A stretch of 10,603 nucleotides of DNA from Planctomycetaceae bacterium (GCA_031276415.1 JAISNF010000573.1:1-10603), one strand, 5' to 3'; counted from the stretch's first letter, positions 1-6,190 are shown. Made by a program: numbers and translations. Notes: generated by a model from the letters alone, not told the origin.

Positions 1-74
1 TACTCGTTAAGTTCCAATTGAATCGCTCCAACAAACGCAGGATGCCAGTCTGTATGGTCACTATTCTTATCCAC
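1..74 (-). CDS. Rpn/PD-(D/E)XK-type putative transposase or nuclease, N-terminal fragment
   Basis: This is the start of a minus-strand gene that runs off the left edge. Twenty-four complete codons are visible, reading VDKNSDHTDWHPAFVGAIQL and then ELNE. The DWHPAF..AIQLELNE stretch resembles the N-terminus of the Rpn-like PD-(D/E)XK nuclease/putative transposase family, which often begins with a short polar leader followed by a [D/N]WHxAF..A motif. The match is from memory of the family and the catalytic part is outside the window. The chosen start is GTG at 72-74. No ATG lies in this frame between it and the upstream in-frame stop, although another GTG seven codons earlier is possible. An ATG in another frame (M G D I L C Q S G, then stop) begins about 23 bases upstream, so an N-terminal frameshift cannot be excluded. 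Such genes are commonly repetitive and mobile. Confidence 0.5.
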   Translation of the reverse strand, partial: MDKNSDHTDWHPAFVGAIQLELNE

Positions 75-256
75 TTTGACACAAAATATCACCCATAAAA
101 TAGTACAAACAATAATAAATGGATAAAATTAAAAAATTTCTGATCCAAACTCACAACAGTATTCGCTCAATTTCTTTCAAAAATCAACAAGGTGTTCCAT
201 TTTAATTGAAAATTGTTAAAAAAGAAACCGGAAAATCCCAATAATTTTAATTTTTT

Positions 257-305
257 CTTTGTCTCCTCTGTGATTAATAAAAAAATTAGTTATTAGAAGT
301 TCCCT
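257..305. repeat. Half copy of CACAGAG-type spacer repeat with GGGAACTTCTAATAA end
   Basis: Just beyond the frr stop codon lies a stretch reading, on the plus strand, cctctgtgattaataaaaaa and then ttattagaagttccct. The same ordered pair (CTCTGTGGTTAATAAAAA, then TTATTAGAAGTTNCCT) occurs at 2825-2864 and, slightly changed, at 5630-5691. No matching left half is seen here, so this is one arm of the element. The rest of the 75-324 spacer is AT-rich and shows no gene, and I see no convincing frr terminator in it. Confidence 0.6.
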
Positions 306-324
306 ATTTATTTTGTCGGTTTAC

Positions 325-885
325 TCAGGAATCGAGAACATCTTTTTCACGATTTTTGGCTAATTCATTGGTTTCGTCTTCGTATTTTTTCGTTAATTTT
401 TGAATTTCCTCTTTTGTTTCGTCACGAACATCTTCCGAGAAAATTTTATTTTTTTCCGATTGTTCCGCCATTTTGTTACCATCGCGGCGGACATTGCGGA
501 TTGCCACTTTAGCATCTTCACAAAGTTCGTGAATTCGCGTAACCATCTTTTGGCGAACCTCTTTCGAAAGCGGCGGAATATTAATGCGAATAACCCGCCC
601 ATCATTGTTCGGCGTGTAACCAAGATCAGAAACAATAATCGCTTTCTCAATGTCTTTGAGCGTGGATGTATCAAATGGACGAATGACTATCTGGTTTGAC
701 TCAGGACAAGCAACCGTCGCCACCGTTTTGAGCGGACACGACGAACCATAAGCCTCAACCTTAATCGAATCAACAAGTCCGGGATTGGCTCGTCCGGTTC
801 GGATTCCCGTCAGATTTTGCTTCAACTTCGCCACCGCCTTTTCCATGCGGTCTTCAACATCAAAAAGAATTTCTTCAGAGTCCAT
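325..885 (-). CDS. frr: Ribosome recycling factor
   Basis: Ribosome recycling factor acts in the cytoplasm. With EF-G it splits the post-termination ribosome so that subunits, mRNA and tRNA are released. The 186-residue product matches the usual length of about 185. Family landmarks are in the right order: IRTGRANPGLVD at 28-39, SDLGYTPNNDG at 86-96, RINIPPL at 100-106, and the basic VAIRNVRRDGN helix at 127-137, followed by a charged C-terminal helix. The frame stays open 42 codons further upstream, but the start is set at ATG 883-885. Homology begins there (MDSEEILFDVEDRM), and GAAGGAAT, the one good Shine-Dalgarno sequence in the window, precedes it. A promoter candidate lies about 50 bases upstream inside the rejected extension. 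pyrH, the frequent upstream neighbour of frr, is absent; a DUF362 gene lies upstream instead, separated by a long palindrome. Confidence 0.96.
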   Translation of the reverse strand: MDSEEILFDVEDRMEKAVAKLKQNLTGIRTGRANPGLVDSIKVEAYGSSCPLKTVATVACPESNQIVIRPFDTSTLKDIEKAIIVSDLGYTPNNDGRVIRINIPPLSKEVRQKMVTRIHELCEDAKVAIRNVRRDGNKMAEQSEKNKIFSEDVRDETKEEIQKLTKKYEDETNELAKNREKDVLDS

Positions 886-936
886 CGTATATTCCTTCAA
901 AAAATAAAAAATAATCAAAATGTTTAAGTTTTTTAC

Positions 937-964
937 ATCATAACAATATCTTACTTCATCACAA
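937..964 (-). promoter_or_regulatory. Candidate sigma-70 promoter for frr
   Basis: Read on the minus strand, TTGTGA (959-964) and TATGAT (937-942) are separated by 16 bases. They match the TTGACA and TATAAT consensus at 4/6 and 5/6 positions. The -10 box lies about 51 bases before the frr ATG. This is pattern-matching in AT-rich sequence, so confidence is modest, but it fits an frr transcript that starts downstream of the 1025-1130 palindrome. Confidence 0.4.
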
Positions 965-1024
965 ATAGGTCTTTTTACATAACCGCCTATTTTCTTAACT
1001 ACAAAATTCACAAAAAAAACAATC

Positions 1025-1130
1025 GTCCGCAGATTACGCAGATTAGTTAATAGTGAATAGTGTTCGCAATGCGGAATTATTGACGTTGTGGTTATAATTC
1101 CGCTTGCGAACTATTCACTAATCTGCGGAC
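1025..1130. repeat. Long palindromic spacer repeat; possible DUF362 terminator
   Basis: The outer arms GTCCGCAGATTA (1025-1036) and TAATCTGCGGAC (1119-1130) are perfect complements. Inside, the left arm has an extra CGCAGATTA unit and the 7-mers agttaat and agtgaat. The right arm has one complementary agtgaat unit. The centre is TTCGCAATGCGGAATTAT, a short loop (tgacgttgtggtt), then ATAATTCCGC and TTGCGAA. The transcript could fold into a hairpin of about 100 bases. On the minus strand it lies 19 bases after the DUF362 stop and is followed within a few bases by a run of eight T, so it may end DUF362 transcription. The core recurs at 2337-2440, 2722-2775 and, as a half, at 5436-5455. Confidence 0.85.
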
Positions 1131-1149
1131 TATTTTAATTTAAAAATCA

Positions 1150-2280
1150 TTATTTCACTTCGATTAACGAATAATTTCCGGTGCCAAGTCCAATTTTTTC
1201 AGCATGACTGATTTGGCTTCGCCAATCTGTTGTGGGATGAATGTCAATGAAATGATCATGATGTCCGTTTTCATCCTTGTGAATACGTTGACGCTCACTG
1301 AGAATACTGTTACCCATCGGCGGAGCTGCATTCACGGCATCAATACATGCCTTGTCAATAGCAACAGGATCAAAAGAAACAAAAATTCCAATGTCAGGAA
1401 TAATCGGTATGTCACTTTCACCATGACAATCACAAAACGGCGAAACCTGATTGATAATATTAATGTGAAAATTCGGACGCCCGTCAACAACCGCTTTAGT
1501 ATATTCCACCATTTTACAATTTAACATTTCACTTGATGAATCATAATCCGATTCAATTGCATGCTCGTTGCAAACACCAATACAACGACCACAACCAACA
1601 CATCGCTGCAAATCAATTGACGCCTTTTTGTTAGAACCAAAAGAGATCGCTTTCTCGTTGCAAAATTTTGCACAAACACGGCAACCGATACAATCCGTTG
1701 CATTAACATGCGGTTTACCGTTATTGTGCATAATCATTTTACCGGCACGGCTTCCGCTTCCCATGCCGATATTTTTAATTGCTCCGCCAAAACCGGCTCC
1801 CTCATGCCCCTTAAAATGATTCAGCGAAACAATAATATCTGCATCCATAATAGCAGTACCAATACGCGCCGTTTTACAATAAACTCCGCCATTGACCGGA
1901 ACTTCAATATCGTCGGTTCCCTTCAATCCGTCTGCTATAATATTTTGACAACCCGTCGAAAAAGGCGAAAAACCATTCTCGTTTGCAGCATCAAGATGAA
2001 CAAGTGCGTTATTGCGTCTGCCGACATAAAGAGTGTTACAATCAGTAAGAAACGGTTTACCGTTGTGCGATTTAATTTTATCCGCAACAACTTTCGCCCA
2101 GTTTGGACGCAAAAAAGATAAATTACCCGGTTCGCCAAAATGAATTTTGATCGCAACAAATTTGTTTCTAAAATCAATCAGATCAAAACCCGCTTTACCA
2201 AGCAATCTTGACAATTTCGTCAGCAAACTATCGCCGACCTTACATCTCATGTTTGTCCAAAAAACTTTCGCAACCGGCAT
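1150..2280 (-). CDS. DUF362 domain protein with two 4Fe-4S ferredoxin motifs
   Basis: This is a 376-residue cytoplasmic protein of the DUF362 family, widespread in anaerobes and of unknown reaction. The N-terminal DUF362 part includes KFVAIKIHFGEPGN (about 40-53), a TDCNTLYVGRRN segment (79-90), SLNHFKGHEGAGFGGAIKN (152-170) and GMGSGSRAGK (172-181). A dicluster ferredoxin insertion follows, with CxxCxxCxxxC at 197-207 and again at 227-237, predicting two 4Fe-4S clusters. The C-terminal part (SFDPVAIDKACIDAVN) resumes the DUF362 fold. An electron-transfer or iron-sulfur role is inference. The start is ATG 2278-2280 (MPVAKVFWTNMR), which fits the family N-terminus. A TTG 15 codons upstream extends the frame through a hairpin and is rejected. 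No clear Shine-Dalgarno sequence is visible. The gene is transcribed in the same direction as the upstream tRNA-Arg. Confidence 0.9.
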   Translation of the reverse strand: MPVAKVFWTNMRCKVGDSLLTKLSRLLGKAGFDLIDFRNKFVAIKIHFGEPGNLSFLRPNWAKVVADKIKSHNGKPFLTDCNTLYVGRRNNALVHLDAANENGFSPFSTGCQNIIADGLKGTDDIEVPVNGGVYCKTARIGTAIMDADIIVSLNHFKGHEGAGFGGAIKNIGMGSGSRAGKMIMHNNGKPHVNATDCIGCRVCAKFCNEKAISFGSNKKASIDLQRCVGCGRCIGVCNEHAIESDYDSSSEMLNCKMVEYTKAVVDGRPNFHINIINQVSPFCDCHGESDIPIIPDIGIFVSFDPVAIDKACIDAVNAAPPMGNSILSERQRIHKDENGHHDHFIDIHPTTDWRSQISHAEKIGLGTGNYSLIEVK

Positions 2281-2307
2281 TGCAATCAAAGAATAAAAAA
2301 ATATTCC

Positions 2308-2323
2308 GGCGGTTAAAACCGCC
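2308..2323 (-). terminator. Candidate intrinsic terminator of tRNA-Arg
   Basis: The 16-base sequence GGCGGTTTTAACCGCC (minus strand) is a perfect 7-bp stem with a two-base centre, followed by GGAATATTTTTTTATTC. The GC-rich stem with a nearby T-run fits a rho-independent terminator for the tRNA transcript. The T-run starts only after about five bases, and the hairpin lies 27 bases before the DUF362 ATG. It could instead be a leader structure of that gene. Confidence 0.4.
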
Positions 2324-2329
2324 AATTAT

Positions 2330-2440
2330 AGTGGATAGTTGAGAGTTGATAGTGGATAGTTTCGCAATGCGGAATTATAACCATAACATCAATAATTCCG
2401 CATTGCGAAACTATCCACTATCAACTATCCACTCTCAACT
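2330..2440. repeat. Palindromic repeat with 7-bp unit arms, core inverted relative to other copies
   Basis: The left arm is built of 7-mers (agtggat, agttgag, agttgat, agtggat), then TTTCGCAATGCGGAATTAT. The right arm is the complement, ending at 2440. The innermost 35 bases of each arm (2344-2378 and 2392-2426) pair perfectly around a 13-base loop (aaccataacatca). In the outer part two 7-mer types appear in swapped order between the arms, so pairing is imperfect there. The loop is close to the reverse complement of the 1025-1130 loop, so the core sits in the opposite orientation. The repeat ends 8 bases before the 3' end of tRNA-Arg. Confidence 0.85.
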
Positions 2441-2448
2441 AACAAAAC

Positions 2449-2522
2449 TATCCTCGACAGAATTCGAATCTGTAACCTCTGGCTTCGGAGGCCAGCGCTC
2501 TATCCAATTGAGCTACGAGGAC
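2449..2522 (-). tRNA. tRNA-Arg, anticodon CCG
   Basis: A complete 74-base cloverleaf reads on the minus strand. The acceptor 5' arm is GTCCTCG. The D-stem is GCTC/GAGC with loop AATTGGATA. The anticodon stem CTGGC/GCCAG encloses loop CTCCGAA, giving anticodon CCG, which reads the CGG codon for arginine. The T-stem is ACAGA/TCTGT with loop TTCGAAT, and the 3' acceptor strand CGAGGAT is followed by discriminator A. The first acceptor pair is G1-U72, a wobble instead of the usual G-C. The CCA tail is not encoded. A strong promoter candidate lies just upstream, and a repeat element abuts the 3' end. Confidence 0.95.
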
Positions 2523-2548
2523 AACAATTGAAAACAAACAACCCGCTA

Positions 2549-2576
2549 ATTATCCCAAGATCGCCAAACTTGTCAA
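2549..2576 (-). promoter_or_regulatory. Promoter of tRNA-Arg
   Basis: On the minus strand a perfect TTGACA (2571-2576) is followed after 16 bases by GATAAT (2549-2554), a 5/6 match to TATAAT. The -10 box ends 26 bases before the tRNA 5' end, a distance suited to a short 5' leader removed by RNase P. Confidence 0.65.
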
Positions 2577-2638
2577 GTGTTGTACAAAAACATCATCATT
2601 TACTCCAATTTTCTTTTTAAAACCACTGAGAATTTTTA

Positions 2639-2834
2639 AAACCACAGAGAACACAGAGTTCACAGAAAAAAGCGTCCGCAGATGACGCAAATTAGTTAAT
2701 AGTGAATAGTTAGTAGTGAATAGTGTTCGCAATGCGGAATTATTGACGTTGTGATTATAATTTCGCTTGCGAACTATTCACTATTCACTACTAACTATTC
2801 ACTAATCTGCGGATTATCTTCTTTCTCTGTGGTT
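2639..2834. repeat. Nested three-shell palindromic repeat element
   Basis: This spacer is symmetric at three levels around one centre. The outer shell is AACCACAGAG (2639-2648, continuing as a 9-base CACAGAG periodicity) against CTCTGTGGTT (2825-2834). The middle shell is TCCGCAGAT (2675-2683) against ATCTGCGGA (2805-2813). The inner shell is 7-mers agtgaat/agttagt (2694-2721) against their complements (2776-2804). The core is TTCGCAATGCGGAATTAT, then loop, then ATAATTTCGC and TTGCGAA. It lies between the glycosidase gene's 3' end and the tRNA promoter. On the minus strand it follows the glycosidase stop within about 10 bases, so it probably forms part of that transcript's 3' end. A partial duplicate of the outer shell (AAACCACTGAGAA) lies at about 2619-2632. 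No ORF in this region looks real. Confidence 0.85.
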
Positions 2835-2844
2835 AATAAAAAAA

Positions 2845-5238
2845 CTATTTATTAGAAGTTTCCTTTTGTAATTTCCAGTCGTTGGCGTTTATTATTGAAC
2901 CGTCAGGCAATTGGAACGGTTGTTCACTGAAATTAACAGTTACCGTAACGCCGTTAGAAAACACCGATTGCTGAACCAAACGATCAGACGATAAAATCCG
3001 GTGATCCGTCATTTCGGCGTAAGCGGTGGCGCGGGCGGTTCCGGCGGCAGTTTTGTAACTTTCGGCAAACCGTAATTTGTTTTCGTTCCAATTACTTTGC
3101 GTGAACATATACATTGGCGGAGTTCCATATAAAGCATTCAATAAATCGCGTTTTCGCCAGACTTTGGGCAATTTATTGTTATAATCGCCCCAATACCATT
3201 GGGCAACAACACAGTCATGATAAACGAGTTCCCAAAGCGGTAACCGTAACACCGGATTAACCTGAAAATGTTCAATCTGCGGCGGAACATCATCGACAAG
3301 TTGAATCATATTTCGTCCCGATTCGTGAACACGATACGGACCAAGACTTAACATTCCTTCGTAAAAATCACAAAACGGCACAGAAGCATCATGCCCCGTT
3401 TCACTTCCGCAAACCAAACCCAAATCGCCAACCAGTTTGAGTAATTCCATTTTATGCCGCCGCGAATCGCTCCGCGTCATCGGATGATCCGGATGGTAAC
3501 ATTCAAACCACGGCGCAGCAACTGTTGTATCAATAAATCGTGCCGTGTAAGGTTTGGTTTTCAATTCCTCCGAAATTCGTTTTCGGGCATAAGGAACCGC
3601 TTTGGCATCGCAAATCACAGCACACGGAATACGCGGCTGTGTTTTGTCTTTTTGCTCGACTTCCCAACCTTTCCGCCAAGTTCCGTTTGGTTCCGTCCAG
3701 TTAATATCATGATCCCATGCTTCGGTTACCCAATCACCATGAACCCAAACTTTATCAAATTGCGCCGGATCCATAATATCCTGATAAATATCGTAGCGGC
3801 TTGTCAAAACGTGTTCAATTTTGTTCAATTCGGTGAGTTCTTCGGCAGTGCCGCCGCTGCTCCATAAAATCCGGTCAAAACCGAGTTCTTTCATTTCTTT
3901 GGCAAGTTTAACCTTGTTTTTGTCCCAATACCAAATATTGACCGCACCGAGCAACAAATCAATATTCGGATTCGTTTTCACTTTTTCAGTAAACGGCTTA
4001 AAAAGTCCGGTTTTCTTGGCGTAATCCCGATAACGTTTACAAACCGCAACATGTCCGCCTTTATCAAAGAAAACGAAACGCAAAACACGTTGATACCGAA
4101 ATTCCTTGAACGACGGTTCCCAAACGGCGTTGATTTGCAACAGATTTTCGTTTGGATTTTTCGTGTTGTCATTCGTATTGTCAATTGAATTGCGGGCAAT
4201 ATTGATAGCGGCGTCGTCTGGTGTTTCGATAATTGTGGTCATTCCGGCACCGGTTGCGTCATCAATATGTCCCCAAAACGCCATGCAAATTCCGTGACCG
4301 CCGTAAGCAATCAACCTGCCGACACGAATATCTTTTTCTTCAACAGGATAACCGATTCCTTCATTGACCGGAACAATTAATCGATCTCCCTGTTTTGAAG
4401 CAAATGCCGGCGGATAATGAATATGCCCTGACATTGATCCTTGACCGTCAAGACGAATAACCATTTCCGGCAAATCCGGTTCAAGAGTTACGGAAACATT
4501 GTATTCGGTTAATGTTTCCGTATTCAGTAGCGTGAACATTGTGTTCTGTAAATTCTGTAAATCAGGCGCAACAGAATTACGTTTCGGCAGAACAACAAAA
4601 TTCTTTGCGGCAACAAACGACGGCAACCAAGTGCGGTTTGTCCGTTTATCGGTTACGGAAAACGTCCCGTTTGACGGGTCAATTTCAACACTTAAAAAAC
4701 GGTTTTCGTATTTTACCGGTTTGGCGTCTTTAATCAGAATATCCCGCGATTCTATTTTTGTTGCGGAGAAACCGTCGATCCAAACGGTGGCGGAACCATA
4801 GCCAATGATTCGCGGTTCAATTGTTTCGATATTCGGCGGAACCATAAATTTTGTACGAAGCGGTGTCCACGAAACATCGCCGCGAATTTCTTTTCCTCCG
4901 TAAGTCCATAGAACAACGTCATTATTTTTATTGCGGGTTATTACGGAAATGGACGCAGAGCCGGTTCCTTTGGTTTTAAGATTGGCGGCAAGTTCAAACA
5001 CATCGCCCGGTTTAACAGGAATTTTGTTACCTTCGCTGAGTGACCAATCTTCATTTCCGGTGTGTTCAATTCGGATTGTTTCTTTACCGTTACGGTCATT
5101 TGGTTTATCGGCGAACTGTTTTATGGTTCCGGTTTGTCGTGACCATGCGTTTCCGTGTTTCAACGTCCAATCCTGAGCCGCAACCGGTAATGAAACACAA
5201 AACAAGATAATTACAAACAAAATAAAATACTTCTTCAT
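2845..5238 (-). CDS. Secreted glycoside hydrolase, GH129/GH101-like
   Basis: This 797-residue protein has a Sec signal peptide at about 1-21 (MKK, then a hydrophobic run ending PVAAQ) and no lipobox, so it is predicted to be secreted or periplasmic. Residues about 22-165 look like a beta-sandwich carbohydrate-binding domain (WTLKHGNAW..., ending in TVWIDGFSATK). Residues about 175-400 resemble the beta-rich domain before the catalytic barrel of GH101/GH129-type enzymes. The barrel starts near LLLGAVNIWYWDKNKV (428-443). Candidate catalytic residues are Asp570 in ARFIDTTVAAPW and Glu613 in CGSETGHDA. Their 43-residue spacing equals, as I recall, the Asp435/Glu478 pair of a Bifidobacterium GH129 alpha-N-acetylgalactosaminidase. 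Mucin-type GalNAc cleavage is therefore possible, but the substrate is inferred. The start is ATG 5236-5238, directly before the signal peptide, with no Shine-Dalgarno sequence. The last codons (ETSNK, stop) are contributed by the recurring AACTTCTAATAA motif. Confidence 0.7.
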   Translation of the reverse strand: MKKYFILFVIILFCVSLPVAAQDWTLKHGNAWSRQTGTIKQFADKPNDRNGKETIRIEHTGNEDWSLSEGNKIPVKPGDVFELAANLKTKGTGSASISVITRNKNNDVVLWTYGGKEIRGDVSWTPLRTKFMVPPNIETIEPRIIGYGSATVWIDGFSATKIESRDILIKDAKPVKYENRFLSVEIDPSNGTFSVTDKRTNRTWLPSFVAAKNFVVLPKRNSVAPDLQNLQNTMFTLLNTETLTEYNVSVTLEPDLPEMVIRLDGQGSMSGHIHYPPAFASKQGDRLIVPVNEGIGYPVEEKDIRVGRLIAYGGHGICMAFWGHIDDATGAGMTTIIETPDDAAINIARNSIDNTNDNTKNPNENLLQINAVWEPSFKEFRYQRVLRFVFFDKGGHVAVCKRYRDYAKKTGLFKPFTEKVKTNPNIDLLLGAVNIWYWDKNKVKLAKEMKELGFDRILWSSGGTAEELTELNKIEHVLTSRYDIYQDIMDPAQFDKVWVHGDWVTEAWDHDINWTEPNGTWRKGWEVEQKDKTQPRIPCAVICDAKAVPYARKRISEELKTKPYTARFIDTTVAAPWFECYHPDHPMTRSDSRRHKMELLKLVGDLGLVCGSETGHDASVPFCDFYEGMLSLGPYRVHESGRNMIQLVDDVPPQIEHFQVNPVLRLPLWELVYHDCVVAQWYWGDYNNKLPKVWRKRDLLNALYGTPPMYMFTQSNWNENKLRFAESYKTAAGTARATAYAEMTDHRILSSDRLVQQSVFSNGVTVTVNFSEQPFQLPDGSIINANDWKLQKETSNK

Positions 5239-5400
5239 CGTTTTTAATTGGTTTAATTGTTTGGTTTAATTGGAATTGGTTAGTTTTACCCGCTTAAAAT
5301 TTTCGCAACCATCTGCGAATAAGAAAAACAAAATCTCAAATCGGATTAACCGAATAAAAATACCGTAATATTTCCTGGAAATCAAGAGAGGACGGTTTTT

Positions 5401-5455
5401 AGTGGAGAGTTGATAGTGGAGAGTGGAGAGTGGAGAGTTTCGCAATGCGGAATTA
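5401..5455. repeat. Truncated half copy of the palindromic repeat with 7-bp tandem units
   Basis: Five perfect-phase 7-mers (agtggag, agttgat, agtggag, agtggag, agtggag) lead into AGTTTCGCAATGCGGAATTA, the left half of the core seen at 2358-2377. The right half is missing; unrelated AT-rich sequence follows. GGTTTTTAG at 5394-5402 and CTAAAAACC at 5491-5499 are inverted copies flanking this segment. Confidence 0.75.
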
Positions 5456-5481
5456 AAAATGTTTTGGGCAAAATATACTCA

Positions 5482-5691
5482 AGGCAACTTCTAAAAACCG
5501 GTTTTTTATTTAACCGCCGAGAACACAGAGTTCACAGAGAAAAATTTTTTTAAATTATTTAGATCATAAAGTCAATTATAATATTAAATAACGTTTCAAT
5601 TCCAATTAAAAATTTCCTCTGCGTTCTCTGTGTCCTCTGTGGTTAATAAAAAAGTTAATAAAAACAAATTTGTGGTTTTTAGAAGTTCCCT
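5482..5691. repeat. Inverted-repeat element with AACTTCTAAAAACC ends and CACAGAG arms
   Basis: The ends AGGCAACTTCTAAAAACC (5482-5499) and GGTTTTTAGAAGTTCCCT (5674-5691) are inverted copies differing at two positions. Inside, AACCGCCGAGAACACAGAG and TTCACAGAG (5512-5539) mirror TTCTCTGTGTCCTCTGTGG (about 5624-5642) and TTAAT. The centre, about 5545-5605, is AT-rich and non-coding. It resembles a MITE-like or structured repeat of about 210 bp. No coding capacity is apparent; the minus-strand frame through it (about 5606-5815) is a translation of the repeat. It occupies most of the 575-bp gap between the glycosidase and feoA, together with the 5401-5455 half element. Confidence 0.65.
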
Positions 5692-5719
5692 GAAATATTT
5701 TTAAGTTTTTGGCATTCTC

Positions 5720-5747
5720 TTGACACTTTTCTGTTTTGGTGTATCTT
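5720..5747 (+). promoter_or_regulatory. Candidate promoter of feoAB
   Basis: A perfect TTGACA (5720-5725) is followed after 16 bases by TATCTT (5742-5747), a 4/6 match to TATAAT. It lies about 67 bases before the feoA ATG in a spacer with no other plus-strand gene. The exact -35 box supports it; the weak -10 suggests regulated expression. Confidence 0.5.
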
Positions 5748-5769
5748 TTAATAAATAAAAGTTTGATAC
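5741..5769. promoter_or_regulatory. Dyad overlapping the feoAB -10 box, possible iron-repressor operator
   Basis: GTATCTTTTA and TAAAAGTTTGATAC face each other around ATAAA. CTTTTA/TAAAAG is a perfect 6-bp inverted pair, with GTAT/ATAC outside it after a small bulge. The dyad covers the -10 box, a typical repressor position, and feo operons are usually iron-regulated by Fur or DtxR-type proteins. It does not match the classic Fur box (GATAATGATAATCATTATC), so the regulator is unknown. Confidence 0.3.
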
Positions 5770-5813
5770 TACAAATTGATTTTGATGAGTAGTCAATACT
5801 CTTTTTAGTAACC

Positions 5814-6110
5814 ATGATTGCTAATATTGATTCGCCAACGCCGGAAATCGCTTTTCGTTCGGAAAAAGTCGATTATTTATGCCATTTTTCAGAAGGACAA
5901 AGCGGCACAATTGTTGATTTGATTCTTGAGCCTGAACTACAAGGGCGATTGATGGGAATGGGACTTTTTACCGGAACCCGTTTTCGTGTTTTACAAGGCG
6001 GAAACGCTTCCAAAACAAAACCGTCCTCCAGACCTATTTTGCTCGCCATCGGTAATACCCGAATCGCTATCGGGCATTCAATCGCTTCAAAAATTCTTGT
6101 CGAAAAATAG
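5814..6110 (+). CDS. feoA: Ferrous iron transport protein A
   Basis: FeoA is a small cytoplasmic SH3-like protein that works with FeoB in Fe(II) uptake. The 98-residue product has the family core GQSGTIVDLILEPELQGRLM (28-47), then GMGLFTGTRFRVLQGG, and ends with PILLAIGNTRIAIGHSIASK, the usual closing beta-strands. It is slightly longer than the typical 75-90 residues because of a 25-residue N-terminal leader without recognisable motifs. The ATG at 5814 is the only in-frame ATG before the core. There is no Shine-Dalgarno sequence. It is the first gene of the feoA-feoB pair, with feoB beginning 126 bases downstream on the same strand. No FeoC is seen. Confidence 0.9.
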   Translation: MIANIDSPTPEIAFRSEKVDYLCHFSEGQSGTIVDLILEPELQGRLMGMGLFTGTRFRVLQGGNASKTKPSSRPILLAIGNTRIAIGHSIASKILVEK

Positions 6111-6190
6111 ATCAAAAATATCGCATTTCATAATATCATTTCCTATCATTATTTCTAACATCAATTCCCAACATATTATTTTCAACCTAC

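Noticed and set aside
886..1011. 42-codon N-terminal extension of frr in the same frame
   Set aside because: Homology to ribosome recycling factor and a good Shine-Dalgarno sequence place the start at ATG 883-885; the extension is AT-rich and contains the promoter candidate.
2330..2440. Possible CRISPR array from the repeated 7-mers
   Set aside because: Units are 7 bases, contiguous and arranged as a palindrome, with no spacers and no cas genes nearby.
2346..2531. Plus-strand frame of 61 codons
   Set aside because: It runs through the palindromic repeat and the antisense of tRNA-Arg, so it is not a gene.
5741..5813. Classic Fur box upstream of feoA
   Set aside because: No segment approaches GATAATGATAATCATTATC; only a different dyad is present.
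5606..5815. Minus-strand frame of 69 codons with an NHRGHRERRGNF ending
   Set aside because: It is a translation of the CACAGAG repeat (NHRGHRER-type peptides arise from such repeats) and has no independent support.
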